A stretch of 64,000 bases of DNA. It comes from Hydrogenophaga sp. SL48 (GTDB lineage: Bacteria; Pseudomonadota; Gammaproteobacteria; Burkholderiales; Burkholderiaceae_C). Below are positions 51,334 to 60,808 of the stretch, in pieces. Positions within the stretch are counted from its first letter, which is position 1; each line of letters opens with the position of its first letter. Where the stretch lies: NCBI RefSeq assembly GCF_021729865.1, contig NZ_CP063400.1, positions 4,216,001-4,280,000 of the forward strand, read 5' to 3'. Below the pieces are notes generated by a model. That model saw nothing but the letters and a program-made list of their open reading frames with translations. It was not told the origin of the DNA and ran no database searches. The translations under genes and the position numbers were made by a program.

Positions 51334-52467
51334 ATGGCACACGCCCCGGCCCCCTTCGCGGCGAACCCGCGCCCCGGCGGCGTGCTGGCGCTCCTGCTCG
51401 ATTACGAGCGGGCACCGGGCCGCTACCCGGTGGCGCGGCGCGAGCCCGCCCTGCTGTTCGACCGGGTGGGCACGGTGCTGCGGCTGGCCACCGACCGGGC
51501 GGTCGACGGGTTGCCACCAGGGGAGACTGTCCCGGCGCCGCGCGCGCGGCAGGCGGCGCGGTTTTTCGTGCGCACCGTGATGCTGCGCCCCGGCGCGGAC
51601 CACTACACCCTGCTGGGGCTGACACCGGACTCGGCCCCCGAGCTGCAGCGCGATCACTACCGGATGATGATCCGGCTGGCCCACCCGGACTTCGCTTCGG
51701 CGGACGAAGCCTGGCCGGCCGACGCGGCCTCCCGCATCAACTTCGCAAACGACGTGCTGTCCTCGCCGGTGCGGCGTGAGCGGTACAACGCCACCCTGGC
51801 GCCGGCACCGGCGGCGCCGGCGCCCGTCAAGGCCCTCCCGGCCCCCCAGGGCACGCCCCGGGAACGTGGCGGGGAGGTCCGCCTGTCCCGCCTGCTGAAC
51901 CGGCGCGGCACGCACGCGATGTTCACGGTGCTGCTGCTGGCGGGCGCCGGGTGGTTGTTCAGCGGCACCGAACACCCGGGCGCGTCGCTGACGGTCAAAC
52001 GGGCGGCACTGCCCACGCCGGCGTTGTCCCCGGCCGAAGTCCACACCCCCCAGGGCATGAAGCTGCTGCTCGACGCCGCCATCCATCCAGCCCAGCGGGG
52101 CATCGCGCCCACGGTGATGCGCCTGGAAGATGTGCAGCCCACGATGGACCAGGTGCTGGGTGCCCTGCGCTCGGGTCGGGGCGAAACGGTGCTGCAGGTG
52201 CTGCACCCCGAATGGCGCAACCACCCGGCGGCCACGCGGTTTGTGGGCGACTTCAACCAGCGGCTGGCGGGACGCACGGTGAGGGGCCTGGACGAAGTGA
52301 CAAGCAGCGCCTCCAGCGCGGCCGGCCTGTTCGTGGTGGACAGCGCCATCGACGTCCGATTGCAGAACGCCTCGCAGCAGAACGAGACCCTGAGGCTGAA
52401 CCTCAAAGCGGTCTTCCTGGCGCAAGCGGGCGCACCGGTGCTGACCCGGCTGGTGGCACAGCCATGA
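51334..52467 (+). CDS. Membrane-anchored J-domain (DnaJ-like) protein of the exopolysaccharide operon
   Basis: 377 residues from the ATG at 51334. Residues 89-152 form a J domain (DHYTLLGL, RMMIRLAHPDF with HPD at 117-119, ending RRERYNATL). No Gly/Phe region, zinc or DnaJ substrate domain follows. One membrane helix at about 194-210, then a periplasmic region of about 165 residues that is weakly Ala/Pro-rich and contains no domain I can name. The J domain would face the cytoplasm and recruit DnaK to the inner membrane, perhaps to the Wzc kinase or the EPS assembly complex. Its stop overlaps the acyltransferase start (ATGA). Confidence 0.75.
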   Translation: MAHAPAPFAANPRPGGVLALLLDYERAPGRYPVARREPALLFDRVGTVLRLATDRAVDGLPPGETVPAPRARQAARFFVRTVMLRPGADHYTLLGLTPDSAPELQRDHYRMMIRLAHPDFASADEAWPADAASRINFANDVLSSPVRRERYNATLAPAPAAPAPVKALPAPQGTPRERGGEVRLSRLLNRRGTHAMFTVLLLAGAGWLFSGTEHPGASLTVKRAALPTPALSPAEVHTPQGMKLLLDAAIHPAQRGIAPTVMRLEDVQPTMDQVLGALRSGRGETVLQVLHPEWRNHPAATRFVGDFNQRLAGRTVRGLDEVTSSASSAAGLFVVDSAIDVRLQNASQQNETLRLNLKAVFLAQAGAPVLTRLVAQP

Positions 52468-53708
52468 CGGCGCATCACCCTGGTGCCCGTGGGCCCACCC
52501 GTTTGAACGCGCCTTCAGCGGCGCCATCCACCGCCATGGGCCATGTCTACGGCATCGACCTGCTGCGTTTCCTGGCCTCCATCGCGGTGGTGCTGTTTCA
52601 TTTCAAGTATTTTGGTCTGGGGGCACCGGAGCACCGGGCCACCGGACCCGATGTCGCCTTTGATTTTTTGCCCGACTGGGCGTCCAGCGGCTGGATCGGT
52701 GTGCAGATCTTTTTCGTGCTGTCGGGCTATGTGATCGCCCAGTCCGCGATCGGGGCCTCCTGGCACGGCTTCTTCATGAAGCGGGCCATTCGCATTCTCC
52801 CGGCGCTCTGGATCTACGCCACCATCGCCTTGCTCGTCCGGATTGCCTCGGGCGAGTCCACCTGGGAAAGGCTGCTGGACTGGTTTCGCAGCATGGTGCT
52901 CTCACCCAAAGGTCCCTACATCGATGGCGTGGTCTGGACCCTGGTGATCGAGGCCGTTTTCTACGCGGTCATCTGCGTGTGGATGGTGGTGCAACAGCGC
53001 CGTGGTGGCCAACAGCTTGTCTCGCTAGACCGCCTGGCTGGGCTGCTGGGTTTGGCCAGCGGGCTGTTCCTGGTGTTCGCCAGTGTGGCGGCCGCCATGG
53101 GCCTGGCGTTTGCCACGCCGCTGGACTGGTTCGGGTACAAGCTGCTGTTGCTCCATCACGGCGTCTACTTTGCCCTGGGCATGACCCTCTTTTCCGTGAC
53201 GCAACGCCCCCCAACGGTGGCAACGCGGGCCGCCATCGTTCTCCTGATCCTGCTGTGTCTGCTGGAAATACGGCTCAAGACGAACACCGGCGGTGACGTG
53301 GTGATCGCCTCGGCCCTCTGGCTGTTCATGCTGGCCTGGCTGATCCTGTCCATCGCCCTCCGCCCGCCGATCACACAGGCCCGCCTCCGGGGCGTTTTCA
53401 CCATCCTGGGCAAACTCTCGTACCCCATCTATCTCGGGCACTTTGTGCTGGGGATGTACCTGGTCCCCCATCTGGCCCTGGTCATCGAGGATCGAACGCT
53501 GCTGTTTGCGGCCAGCATGCTGTTCATCACCACGCTGGCCCTGCTGATTGCCCACGGCCCGGAGCCCTGGGGACAACAGAAGTTGAGATCCCTGTTTCAA
53601 CGCATGGTGCCGGCCCAGGCATCGACCCCCCGGCCAACCGGCCCGGTTTCAACAACGCCGCCCATTGAACGCAATGGGCAACTGATCCACCCATGGGAGA
53701 ACACATGA
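52464..53708 (+). CDS. Acyltransferase family 3 (OafA/ExoZ-type)
   Basis: 414 residues, about ten membrane helices. Family blocks: GIDLLRFLASIAVVLFHF (the conserved R and H), FFVLSGYVIA, FMKRAIRILPALW (the R..R(I/L)P motif). It adds acetyl or other acyl groups to sugars in the polymer. Codon use is a little less GC-rich than its neighbours, which may point to separate origin. Coupled by ATGA to both neighbours. Confidence 0.9.
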   Translation: MTAHHPGARGPTRLNAPSAAPSTAMGHVYGIDLLRFLASIAVVLFHFKYFGLGAPEHRATGPDVAFDFLPDWASSGWIGVQIFFVLSGYVIAQSAIGASWHGFFMKRAIRILPALWIYATIALLVRIASGESTWERLLDWFRSMVLSPKGPYIDGVVWTLVIEAVFYAVICVWMVVQQRRGGQQLVSLDRLAGLLGLASGLFLVFASVAAAMGLAFATPLDWFGYKLLLLHHGVYFALGMTLFSVTQRPPTVATRAAIVLLILLCLLEIRLKTNTGGDVVIASALWLFMLAWLILSIALRPPITQARLRGVFTILGKLSYPIYLGHFVLGMYLVPHLALVIEDRTLLFAASMLFITTLALLIAHGPEPWGQQKLRSLFQRMVPAQASTPRPTGPVSTTPPIERNGQLIHPWENT

Positions 53709-54694
53709 ACATCCTGGTCGTCGGCGGCGCCGGCTACATCGGCTCGCACATGGTCAAGCACCTGGCCCTGGCGGGCTGCGAGGTGACCACCCTCGACAAC
53801 CTGGTCGGGGGCTTTCGCGACGCGGTGCTGCACGGCGCGTTCGTCGAAGGGGACCTCGCCGACCGGGCGCTGCTGGACCGGCTGTTGCAGGCCCGGCGTT
53901 TCGACGCCGTGATGCACTTTGCCTCGCACATCCAGGTCGGCGAGTCGGTGCAGGACCCCGGCAAGTACTACCAGAACAACGTGGTGAACACGCTGAACCT
54001 GCTCGACGCCATGCGGCACGCGGGGGTGATGCATTTCATCTTTTCCTCGACCGCGGCGATCTTCGGCGAGCCGCAGAGCGAACGCATCGGCGAAGACCAC
54101 CGCCAGCAGCCGATCAACCCCTACGGCCGCAGCAAGCTGATGGTGGAGCAGGCGCTGGCCGACTACGACCGCGCGTACGGATTGCGATCGGTGTGCCTGC
54201 GCTACTTCAACGCCGCGGGCGCGGACCCCGAAGGCCAGCTGGGCGAGCGGCACGAGCCCGAGACGCACCTGATCCCGCTGGTGCTGCAGGCCGCCTCGGG
54301 CCGCCGCACCCACATCTCGGTGTTCGGGCAGGACTACGACACGCCGGACGGCACCTGCATCCGCGACTACGTGCACATCCACGACCTGTGCCAGGCGCAC
54401 GGCCTGGCCTTGCAGAGCCTGATGGCCGGCGACCCCAGCCAGGCCTACAACCTGGGCAACGGCCACGGCTTCTCGGTGAACGAGGTCATCGAGGCCGCGC
54501 GGCGGGTGACCGGGCGCGACATCGCGGTGCAGTACGCGCCGCGCCGCCCGGGCGATCCGGCCCGCCTCGTGGCCGACTCGACGCTGGCCCAGCGGCGCCT
54601 GGACTGGCGGCCCCAGTACGCGGCGCTGGACACGCTGGTGGAGCACGCCTGGCAATGGGAGCTCCAGCGCCTGCCCATCGACAACCTGTCCTGA
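53705..54694 (+). CDS. galE: UDP-glucose 4-epimerase
   Basis: 329 residues from the ATG at 53705. NAD motif GGAGYIGSH, catalytic Ser in SSTAAIFG and Tyr/Lys in NPYGRSK; RYFNAAGADPEG is the classic GalE signature. It supplies UDP-galactose to the EPS pathway. The start overlaps the acyltransferase stop. Confidence 0.94.
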   Translation: MNILVVGGAGYIGSHMVKHLALAGCEVTTLDNLVGGFRDAVLHGAFVEGDLADRALLDRLLQARRFDAVMHFASHIQVGESVQDPGKYYQNNVVNTLNLLDAMRHAGVMHFIFSSTAAIFGEPQSERIGEDHRQQPINPYGRSKLMVEQALADYDRAYGLRSVCLRYFNAAGADPEGQLGERHEPETHLIPLVLQAASGRRTHISVFGQDYDTPDGTCIRDYVHIHDLCQAHGLALQSLMAGDPSQAYNLGNGHGFSVNEVIEAARRVTGRDIAVQYAPRRPGDPARLVADSTLAQRRLDWRPQYAALDTLVEHAWQWELQRLPIDNLS

Positions 54695-54706
54695 AATGTG
54701 ACCTGA

Positions 54707-55885
54707 ATGCCTGCTGTTGGAATCCGGGAACTGGCGAACCTGAGCATGGTCATCGCCCGCGGTGAGTTGCTGCGTTATGCGCGCGGCAAGGACGGCTACA
54801 CCGCGCGCTTTGAAGACAGGCTGGCCCGCCTGATCGGCGTGCGGCACGTGCTCACGGTCAACAGCGGCTCCAACGCGCTGATCGCCGCCATGGCGGCCGC
54901 GGGCATCGGACCCGGCGACGAGGTGCTGGTGCCCGCCTACACCTGGGTGGCCACGGCGCTGGCCCCGCTGGCCGTCGGCGCCGTGCCGGTGCTGGTCAAC
55001 ATCGACGCGTCGCTGACCATCGACCCGCAGGACATCGAACGCCAGATCACGCCGTTCACCAAGGCCATCGTTCCGGTCCACATGCAGAACGTGGTGTGCG
55101 ACATGGACGCGATCATGGCGATCGCCCGGCGGCACCAGCTGCTGGTGATCGAAGACGCCTGTCAGGCCGTCGGCCTGCAGTACAAGGGGCGCCGGGTCGG
55201 GGGCATCGGTGATCTGGGGGCCTTCAGCTTCAACCACCACAAGAACATCACGGCCGGCGAGGGCGGCGCCGTGCTGACGAACGACGACCGCTACTTTGAG
55301 CGCGCCCGGATGTTCCACGATCCCGGCGCCTTCATCCGCCAGCACGCGCCGACCAGCGAGCCCCTGTTCTCAGGCTTGAACTGCCGCGTGTCCGAGCTGA
55401 CCGGCGCGGTGCTGCACGCGCAGCTGGGCCGGCTGGAGCCGCTGCTGAAGACCTTGCAAGCCCGGTACCCCGGCGTCGCGGACATCTTCTCCGGTCGTCC
55501 CCGTTGCCGGCCGTCGCCGCACCACAGCCCTGAAGACGCCGTGGCGCTGAGCGTGCTCTTCGACGACCCGGAGGAGGCGCGGATCTTCGGCCAGACCCGG
55601 GGCGCCGGGCGGCTGATCGACACCGGCCGGCATGTGTTCACGAACTGGGAAGCGGTGCTGTGCAAACGGTCGTTTCACCCGCGGATGAACCCGCACCAGT
55701 GGGCCCACCGGGAGATCACCTACAACGTCGACGACTATCAGGCCACGTTGGACATTCTCAGCCGGACCTGCAGGGTGTCGCTGGGCGCGCAGTACCCGGC
55801 GCCGGTGATGCTGCTGCAGAAGCGGACGCTGCGGGCGGCGATCGACCGGTTGTCCGCCCAGAGCAGGCCGAACGGCGGTGGCTGA
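54707..55885 (+). CDS. DegT/DnrJ/EryC1/StrS-family sugar aminotransferase
   Basis: 392 residues, PLP fold type I. The aldimine Lys is K179 in FNHHKNITAGEGG and the PLP-binding Asp is D150 in VIEDACQA. It converts a keto-sugar nucleotide to an amino sugar. The start is 12 bp after galE; the stop is followed two bases later by the GMC oxidoreductase start. The keto-sugar source is not obvious: no 4,6-dehydratase lies in the window, so another gene elsewhere or the neighbouring oxidoreductase may provide it. The C-terminal third diverges from well-studied members. Confidence 0.9.
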   Translation: MPAVGIRELANLSMVIARGELLRYARGKDGYTARFEDRLARLIGVRHVLTVNSGSNALIAAMAAAGIGPGDEVLVPAYTWVATALAPLAVGAVPVLVNIDASLTIDPQDIERQITPFTKAIVPVHMQNVVCDMDAIMAIARRHQLLVIEDACQAVGLQYKGRRVGGIGDLGAFSFNHHKNITAGEGGAVLTNDDRYFERARMFHDPGAFIRQHAPTSEPLFSGLNCRVSELTGAVLHAQLGRLEPLLKTLQARYPGVADIFSGRPRCRPSPHHSPEDAVALSVLFDDPEEARIFGQTRGAGRLIDTGRHVFTNWEAVLCKRSFHPRMNPHQWAHREITYNVDDYQATLDILSRTCRVSLGAQYPAPVMLLQKRTLRAAIDRLSAQSRPNGGG

Positions 55886-55886
55886 C

Positions 55887-57650
55887 ATGCCGAGTCCATT
55901 GCCCGTCGAAGACCTCGCCAGCCTCGGCGACGCCCGGATCGAGCGCTGCGACGTCCTGATCGTCGGCGGCGGCCCGGCGGGCCTGGCCGTCGCGCGCGGG
56001 CTGGCGGAGGCCGGCCGCAGGGCCCTGATCCTGGAAAGCGGCGGGCTGGCGGAGCAGGACAGCACGGAAGCGCTCAACGAGACGCTGAGCGAAGCCGGCC
56101 TCTGGTCGCCGCGCCAGGCGGCCAAGCGGCAACTGTTCCACGCCCACCAGACCCGGATGTGGGCGCACGACCGGCAAGGCTTCGGCGTGCGTTGCCGCGC
56201 GCTGGGCGGCTCGACGGTCGCCTGGGCGGGCAAATCGGCCGCGTTCAGCGACCAGGACTACGCGGTGCGCCCCTGGGTGCCGGACAGCGGCTGGCCCGTG
56301 ACGGCGGCCGAGCTGGTACCCCACCTGGACAGGGCCGCGCGTGCGCTCAACCTCGGCCTCAACTGTTACGACGGCCGGCTCTGGGCACACCTCCGCCGGT
56401 CGCCCCCCCAGCCGCGCCCGGACCCGGCCGTGCTGGACTCCTTTTTCTGGCAGTTCGCCCGCTCGTCCATCGACCCGACGGACGTCCTGCGGGCCGGCGC
56501 CGAGTTCCTCCAGGCCGCCCCGAGGGGGTGCCGTGTCCTCACCGGCGCCACCGTGCTGGAGGTCCTGACCGATGCGTCGGGCGAACGCGCCTGCGCGGTG
56601 CTGGTCGCGGACGCCTCGGGCGCGCGAAGGACGATCGAGGCGCAGACCATCGTGCTGGCGGCCAGTGCGATCGAGAATGCGCGGCTGCTGCTGAATTCGC
56701 GCTCCCGACACGCCGCCGGACTGGGCAATGACCGGGACCTGGTCGGCCGTTACCTGCTGGACCACCCCAGCGCGAGGCTCGCCAGCTTCAGCCCGGGCGC
56801 GATCCCGGCCATGTCCCGGCTCTACGGCTTCTACGGCCTGCGGGGCCCCAGGGGCGTCAGCATGTACATGCACGGCCTGGCCCCGACGGCCCGCGTGCAG
56901 GAAGCGGAGGGGCTGCTGAACTGCGCGGCCTACACCATGGGCGAACGCGCGCCGGACGACCCGTGGAGCGCGGTCAGGCGGATCGCCAAACGCCAGAGCG
57001 GGGACTACCTGTCGGACGCCCGCGCCATCCTCAAATCCCCCGGGATCATGGCCAAGGGGCTGGCGCGCCTGGCCTTTCAGAGCAACCGGTTTCCGAAGGC
57101 CTGGTCGCGCTTCGCGGTCCACCAGGTGCTGCGGTTCCGGCCGGGTCTGGCCGTCGAGGAATACCTGACGCGGGGCGTGCCGCACAAGCTGGTGGGCCTG
57201 TCCATCGACGCCATCTGCGAGCAGGCGCCGGACCGGGACAACCGCATCCAGCTGTCGCCCAAGCAAGACCGTTTCGGCATGCCGCTGCCGGTGGCACGCT
57301 GGCGCATCGGCGAGCTGGAGATCCGCACCCTGACCCGGCTCGCCGACATCCTGCTGCGCGAGTTCGGCAAGGCGGGCCTGCCATTGCCGGTGATCGCGGA
57401 CTGGGTGTCGGCTCGCGACGCCCGCGGTGCCGACATCATCGACATGGGCCATTCGGCCGGGACCACGCGCATGGCGTCCGATCCCGGCCGGGGCGTGGTG
57501 GACGCCGATGGCAAGGTGCATGGCGTCGAAGGCCTGTACATCGCGGGAGCGTCCATCTTCCCGACCTGCGGGCACGCCAATCCGACGCTCATGATCATGG
57601 CGTTTGCCTACCGGCTGGCCGACCACCTGACGCAACGGCGATCACCATGA
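55887..57650 (+). CDS. GMC-type FAD-dependent oxidoreductase
   Basis: 587 residues from the ATG at 55887; a GTG at 55878 would add 3. FAD motif VLIVGGGPAGLAVARGLAEAG at residues about 22-42 (GGGPAG), then substrate domain, and the C-terminal FAD/active-site block GHSAGTTRMASD ... IAGASIFPTCGHANPTL. GMC enzymes oxidise alcohol groups of sugars or alcohols. Such enzymes are uncommon in EPS loci; it may oxidise a sugar hydroxyl on the polymer precursor, possibly giving the keto group used by the DegT enzyme encoded just before. Overlaps the next start (ATGA). Confidence 0.87.
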   Translation: MPSPLPVEDLASLGDARIERCDVLIVGGGPAGLAVARGLAEAGRRALILESGGLAEQDSTEALNETLSEAGLWSPRQAAKRQLFHAHQTRMWAHDRQGFGVRCRALGGSTVAWAGKSAAFSDQDYAVRPWVPDSGWPVTAAELVPHLDRAARALNLGLNCYDGRLWAHLRRSPPQPRPDPAVLDSFFWQFARSSIDPTDVLRAGAEFLQAAPRGCRVLTGATVLEVLTDASGERACAVLVADASGARRTIEAQTIVLAASAIENARLLLNSRSRHAAGLGNDRDLVGRYLLDHPSARLASFSPGAIPAMSRLYGFYGLRGPRGVSMYMHGLAPTARVQEAEGLLNCAAYTMGERAPDDPWSAVRRIAKRQSGDYLSDARAILKSPGIMAKGLARLAFQSNRFPKAWSRFAVHQVLRFRPGLAVEEYLTRGVPHKLVGLSIDAICEQAPDRDNRIQLSPKQDRFGMPLPVARWRIGELEIRTLTRLADILLREFGKAGLPLPVIADWVSARDARGADIIDMGHSAGTTRMASDPGRGVVDADGKVHGVEGLYIAGASIFPTCGHANPTLMIMAFAYRLADHLTQRRSP

Positions 57651-58522
57651 ACGTGGGCGTCATCATTGCTTCCCTGGGCCGCCCCGACAGCGTCGGTGTG
57701 CTGCTGGACCGGCTGGCCGGGCAGACGCAACGGCCCTCGCAGGTGATCCTGTCGATGGAAAGCCCGGCCGATGCGCCGCCGGCGAAGGACTACCCGTTTG
57801 AGGTCGAGTGCATCTTCGGGCCGCGCGGCTCCTGCGTGCAACGCAACCGGGGCCTCGACCGGCTGCGCCCGGACCATGGGGCCGTGGTCTTCTACGACGA
57901 CGACTTCATCCCCTCCCGCTTCGCCATCGCCGGCATCGCGCGGTTCTTTGCGCGCCATCCCGACGTGGCCGGCGCGCACGGCCTGCTGCTGGCCGACGGG
58001 ATCAACGGCCCCGGGATTGCTCCCGAGGAGGCGGGGCGCCTGGTGGACGCCGCCGACGCGGCGGGCGACACCGAAGCGGCCACCATCCTCGCGCGCACCC
58101 ACGGGCTCTACGGCTGCAACATGGCCTACCGGGTGTCGGCGATCGCGGGGGTGCGGTTTGACGAAAACCTGCCGCTCTACGCCTGGCTGGAGGACCTGGA
58201 TTTTGGCGGCCGCGTCGCGGGCCCGCTGGTGCACACGGACGCCTTTCGGGGCGTGCATTGCGGGGAGAAACGGGGGCGCGAAAAGAGCGGGCGGCGGCTG
58301 GGCTACAGCCAGGTCTGCAACCCGGTGTACCTGCTGCGCAAGGCCACGCTGCCGCGACGGATCGCCGTCCGCATGATCCTGCGCAACCTGCTCGCCAACC
58401 ACGCCAGGCTGTTCCGCCCGGAGCCCTGGATCGACCGCCAGGGGCGCGCCGCCGGGAACTGGCTGGCCATCCGGGACGTCCTGCGGGGGCGCGTCGATCC
58501 CCGCCGGATCCTTGAGCTGTGA
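57647..58522 (+). CDS. GT2 glycosyltransferase (second of a related pair)
   Basis: 291 residues. GT-A family 2: VGVIIASLGRP, FYDDDFIPSRF (DxD), then LYGCNMAYR and WLEDLDFGGR as in the enzyme encoded at 43342, including the similar C-terminal GYSQVCNPVYLLRK and ILRNLL segments. The two enzymes probably use similar donors or acceptors at two steps. ATG overlaps the oxidoreductase stop. Confidence 0.88.
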   Translation: MNVGVIIASLGRPDSVGVLLDRLAGQTQRPSQVILSMESPADAPPAKDYPFEVECIFGPRGSCVQRNRGLDRLRPDHGAVVFYDDDFIPSRFAIAGIARFFARHPDVAGAHGLLLADGINGPGIAPEEAGRLVDAADAAGDTEAATILARTHGLYGCNMAYRVSAIAGVRFDENLPLYAWLEDLDFGGRVAGPLVHTDAFRGVHCGEKRGREKSGRRLGYSQVCNPVYLLRKATLPRRIAVRMILRNLLANHARLFRPEPWIDRQGRAAGNWLAIRDVLRGRVDPRRILEL

Positions 58523-59604
58523 ACACGGGCGCCCCGTGCGGGGTCGTGATCAACGGCAAGTTCCTGTCGGCCGCGCCGACCGCCGTGCACCGCGTGGCCT
58601 ACGAACTGACGCGGGCCCTGGGCGAGCTGCCGCACCACCCGGACATCTCGATCGCCGTGCCCCCGCGGACGCGGCTGGCGTGGCCGGCCCCGAACCTGCC
58701 GATCAGGGCGGTGGGCCACCTGCACGGCATCGCCTGGGAACAGCTGTGCCTGCCCGGGGCCGCGCGCGGGCAGCTCCTGGTCAGCTTCTGCAACATGACC
58801 CCGTTCAGGGTGCGCTCGGGCCTGACCATGGTGCACGACGCACAGGTGTTCACCACGCCGCGCTCGTACGGGCAGGTGCGCAGCGCCTGGGCAAGGCTGC
58901 ACATCCGTCTGGCGGGCTCCGCTCAGCTGGGCCTGCTCACGGTGTCCGAGTTCGCGAAGCGTGAACTGGTGTCGCTGGGCATCGCCCCGGCCGAGCGCAT
59001 CCATGTCATCCACAACGGGGTCGATCACGTGCTGCGCATTCCCCGCGACGACGCGGTCCTGACCCGTCTCGGCCTGACCCCGCGGCGTTATGCGCTGTCG
59101 CTGGCCAACCTGCAGCCGCACAAGAACATCGGCCTGCTGCTGCAGGCCTTTGCCCGCCCGGGGCTGGCGGGATTGCCGCTGGTGCTGACCGGCCGCGCCA
59201 CGGCCGCGGATTTTGCGGCGGCGGGGTATCCCCTGCCCGCCAACACCGTGTTCGCCGGCTACGTGAGCGAGGGCGAGATGGGCAGCCTGCAGGCCCATGC
59301 GCTGGCCGTCTGCACGCCCTCGCTGACCGAGGGTTTCGGCCTGCCGCCGGTCGAGGGCTTGCGGCTGGGCACGCCCGCCCTGATCGCGCCCTGCGGCGCG
59401 CTGCCCGAGGTCTGCGGGCCGGGCGCGCTGAAGGTCGATCCGCACAACCCGGCGGCCTGGGAAGCCGCGCTGCTGCGCTTGCAGAACGACCCGGCGCTGT
59501 GGCAGGGGCTGTCGGACGCGGGGCGCGCCTTTGCCGAGCGCTTCACCTGGGACGCGGCCGCCCGCAAACTGCTCAGCGTGATCGCGCAGGTGACGGCCGG
59601 ATGA
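58519..59604 (+). CDS. GT4 glycosyltransferase, last gene of the exopolysaccharide locus
   Basis: 361 residues from a GTG that overlaps the previous stop (GTGA). GT-B fold with VVINGKFLSAAPTAVHRVAYEL at the N-terminus (PTAVHRVAYEL block), VIHNGVDH, SLANLQPHKNIGLLL, and the C-terminal acidic motif PSLTEGFGLPPVEGL. Similar to WbaZ/WsaF-like enzymes. Ends the co-directional EPS unit; mltA follows on the opposite strand 58 bp away. Confidence 0.9.
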   Translation: MNTGAPCGVVINGKFLSAAPTAVHRVAYELTRALGELPHHPDISIAVPPRTRLAWPAPNLPIRAVGHLHGIAWEQLCLPGAARGQLLVSFCNMTPFRVRSGLTMVHDAQVFTTPRSYGQVRSAWARLHIRLAGSAQLGLLTVSEFAKRELVSLGIAPAERIHVIHNGVDHVLRIPRDDAVLTRLGLTPRRYALSLANLQPHKNIGLLLQAFARPGLAGLPLVLTGRATAADFAAAGYPLPANTVFAGYVSEGEMGSLQAHALAVCTPSLTEGFGLPPVEGLRLGTPALIAPCGALPEVCGPGALKVDPHNPAAWEAALLRLQNDPALWQGLSDAGRAFAERFTWDAAARKLLSVIAQVTAG

Positions 59605-59662
59605 ACATGAGCATGCAACCGGCCAGGTTCACGGGGGCGGGTGGCCCGGCCCGGCCACCGCT

Positions 59663-60808
59663 TCAGCGCGGCCAGAGCACCCACATCTGCAGCGGCTGCT
59701 TGAGCCGCGAGGCGAGCTGGTAGGGCGCGTCGCCCCAGCCGCCCCAGCCGGTGAACAGGTCGGCCCGCACCGCGCCGACGATGGCGCCCCCGGTGTCCTG
59801 CGCCATCACCAGCCGCTGCTGGTTGTAGACCACACCGCGCGAGGCGATCCAGACCGGCGTGCCGTAGGGAATGCTCAGCGGATCGACCGCGATGGAGCGC
59901 CCGGGCGTGAGCGGCACACCTTGGGCACCGCGCGGGCCGAAGCGCGCGTCCAGCTCGGTGAGCTGCACTTCCTTGAAAAAGACGGTGCGCGGGTTGCTCC
60001 AGAGCATCTCGTTGAGCCGGCCCGGGTTGTTGGCGGCCCAGGCCTTGATGCCGTCCCAGCTGGCTTCGCGGATGGCGCGCTGGTCGAGCAACCACTTGCC
60101 CACGCTCTGGTAAGGGTGGCCGTTGTGCGCTGCGAAGGCCACGCGCACGGTGCGGATGCTGCCGTCCGGTTCTCTGAACTGCAGGCGCCCCGAGCCCTGG
60201 ATCTGCAGGATCAGCGCGTCGATCGGATCGGCGAGCCAGGCAATCACGCGACCCCTGAGCGCGGCCTGCGCGGCGGGCAGGGTGTCGATCTCCTGGCGGC
60301 TGTACCAGGGCTGCCCGGCCGGCAGGCCGGGCGGCGGCGCGTACAGCGGCGTGCGGTGGATGAAGGTGGGCTGACGGCTCGCGGCCATGATGGGCTCGTA
60401 ATACCCTGTGATCAGGCCCTGGGCTGTGGTGCCGTCGGGCTCGACCACGCGGTAGGGCTGAAAGCGGCTTTCGATCCAGGCCTGCTGTTCGGCGGTGCCG
60501 GCCATGGTGAGCGGGCGCATCTCGGCGCACAGCGCCGCGTGCATGGGCGCAGGGCGTTCGCAGCCGCGCGCCCAGGCGCCCCAGACCTCGTGCAGGCTGT
60601 CCAGCCCCCAGCCCGGCAGCGCGGCCCAGCGCACCGGCAACCAGCGGCTGCCTTGGCGCTGGATGGGCGGCAGCGGCACCTCGTCGGCCGAAGAAGCCAC
60701 TGGCGCGGGTGTGGAACCGGTGGGTGGCACGCTGGAGCACGCGGCCAGGCTGCCTACAATCAGGGCCGCCATCCACCGCCAAACCACCCCACGGCCGAAA
60801 CCACCCAT
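59663..60808 (-). CDS. mltA: Membrane-bound lytic murein transglycosylase A
   Basis: 381 residues from the ATG at 60808, giving a lipoprotein signal (WMAALIVGSLAACSS, lipobox LAAC). MltA barrel domain with LITGYYEP, LQIQGSGRLQF and the 3D domain with the catalytic Asp region VMAQDTGGAIVGAVRADLF. It cleaves peptidoglycan glycan strands from the outer membrane side. The frame is open upstream to 60937, but those residues antisense a small gene. Its start codon overlaps, on the opposite strand, the ATG of the small membrane protein. Confidence 0.93.
   Translation of the reverse strand: MGGFGRGVVWRWMAALIVGSLAACSSVPPTGSTPAPVASSADEVPLPPIQRQGSRWLPVRWAALPGWGLDSLHEVWGAWARGCERPAPMHAALCAEMRPLTMAGTAEQQAWIESRFQPYRVVEPDGTTAQGLITGYYEPIMAASRQPTFIHRTPLYAPPPGLPAGQPWYSRQEIDTLPAAQAALRGRVIAWLADPIDALILQIQGSGRLQFREPDGSIRTVRVAFAAHNGHPYQSVGKWLLDQRAIREASWDGIKAWAANNPGRLNEMLWSNPRTVFFKEVQLTELDARFGPRGAQGVPLTPGRSIAVDPLSIPYGTPVWIASRGVVYNQQRLVMAQDTGGAIVGAVRADLFTGWGGWGDAPYQLASRLKQPLQMWVLWPR

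Noticed and set aside
46869..51335. 1488-codon open frame on the minus strand across the GH39 and Wzc genes
   Set aside because: Spans two well-identified genes and an intergenic gap antisense; low-complexity translation; an effect of high GC content.
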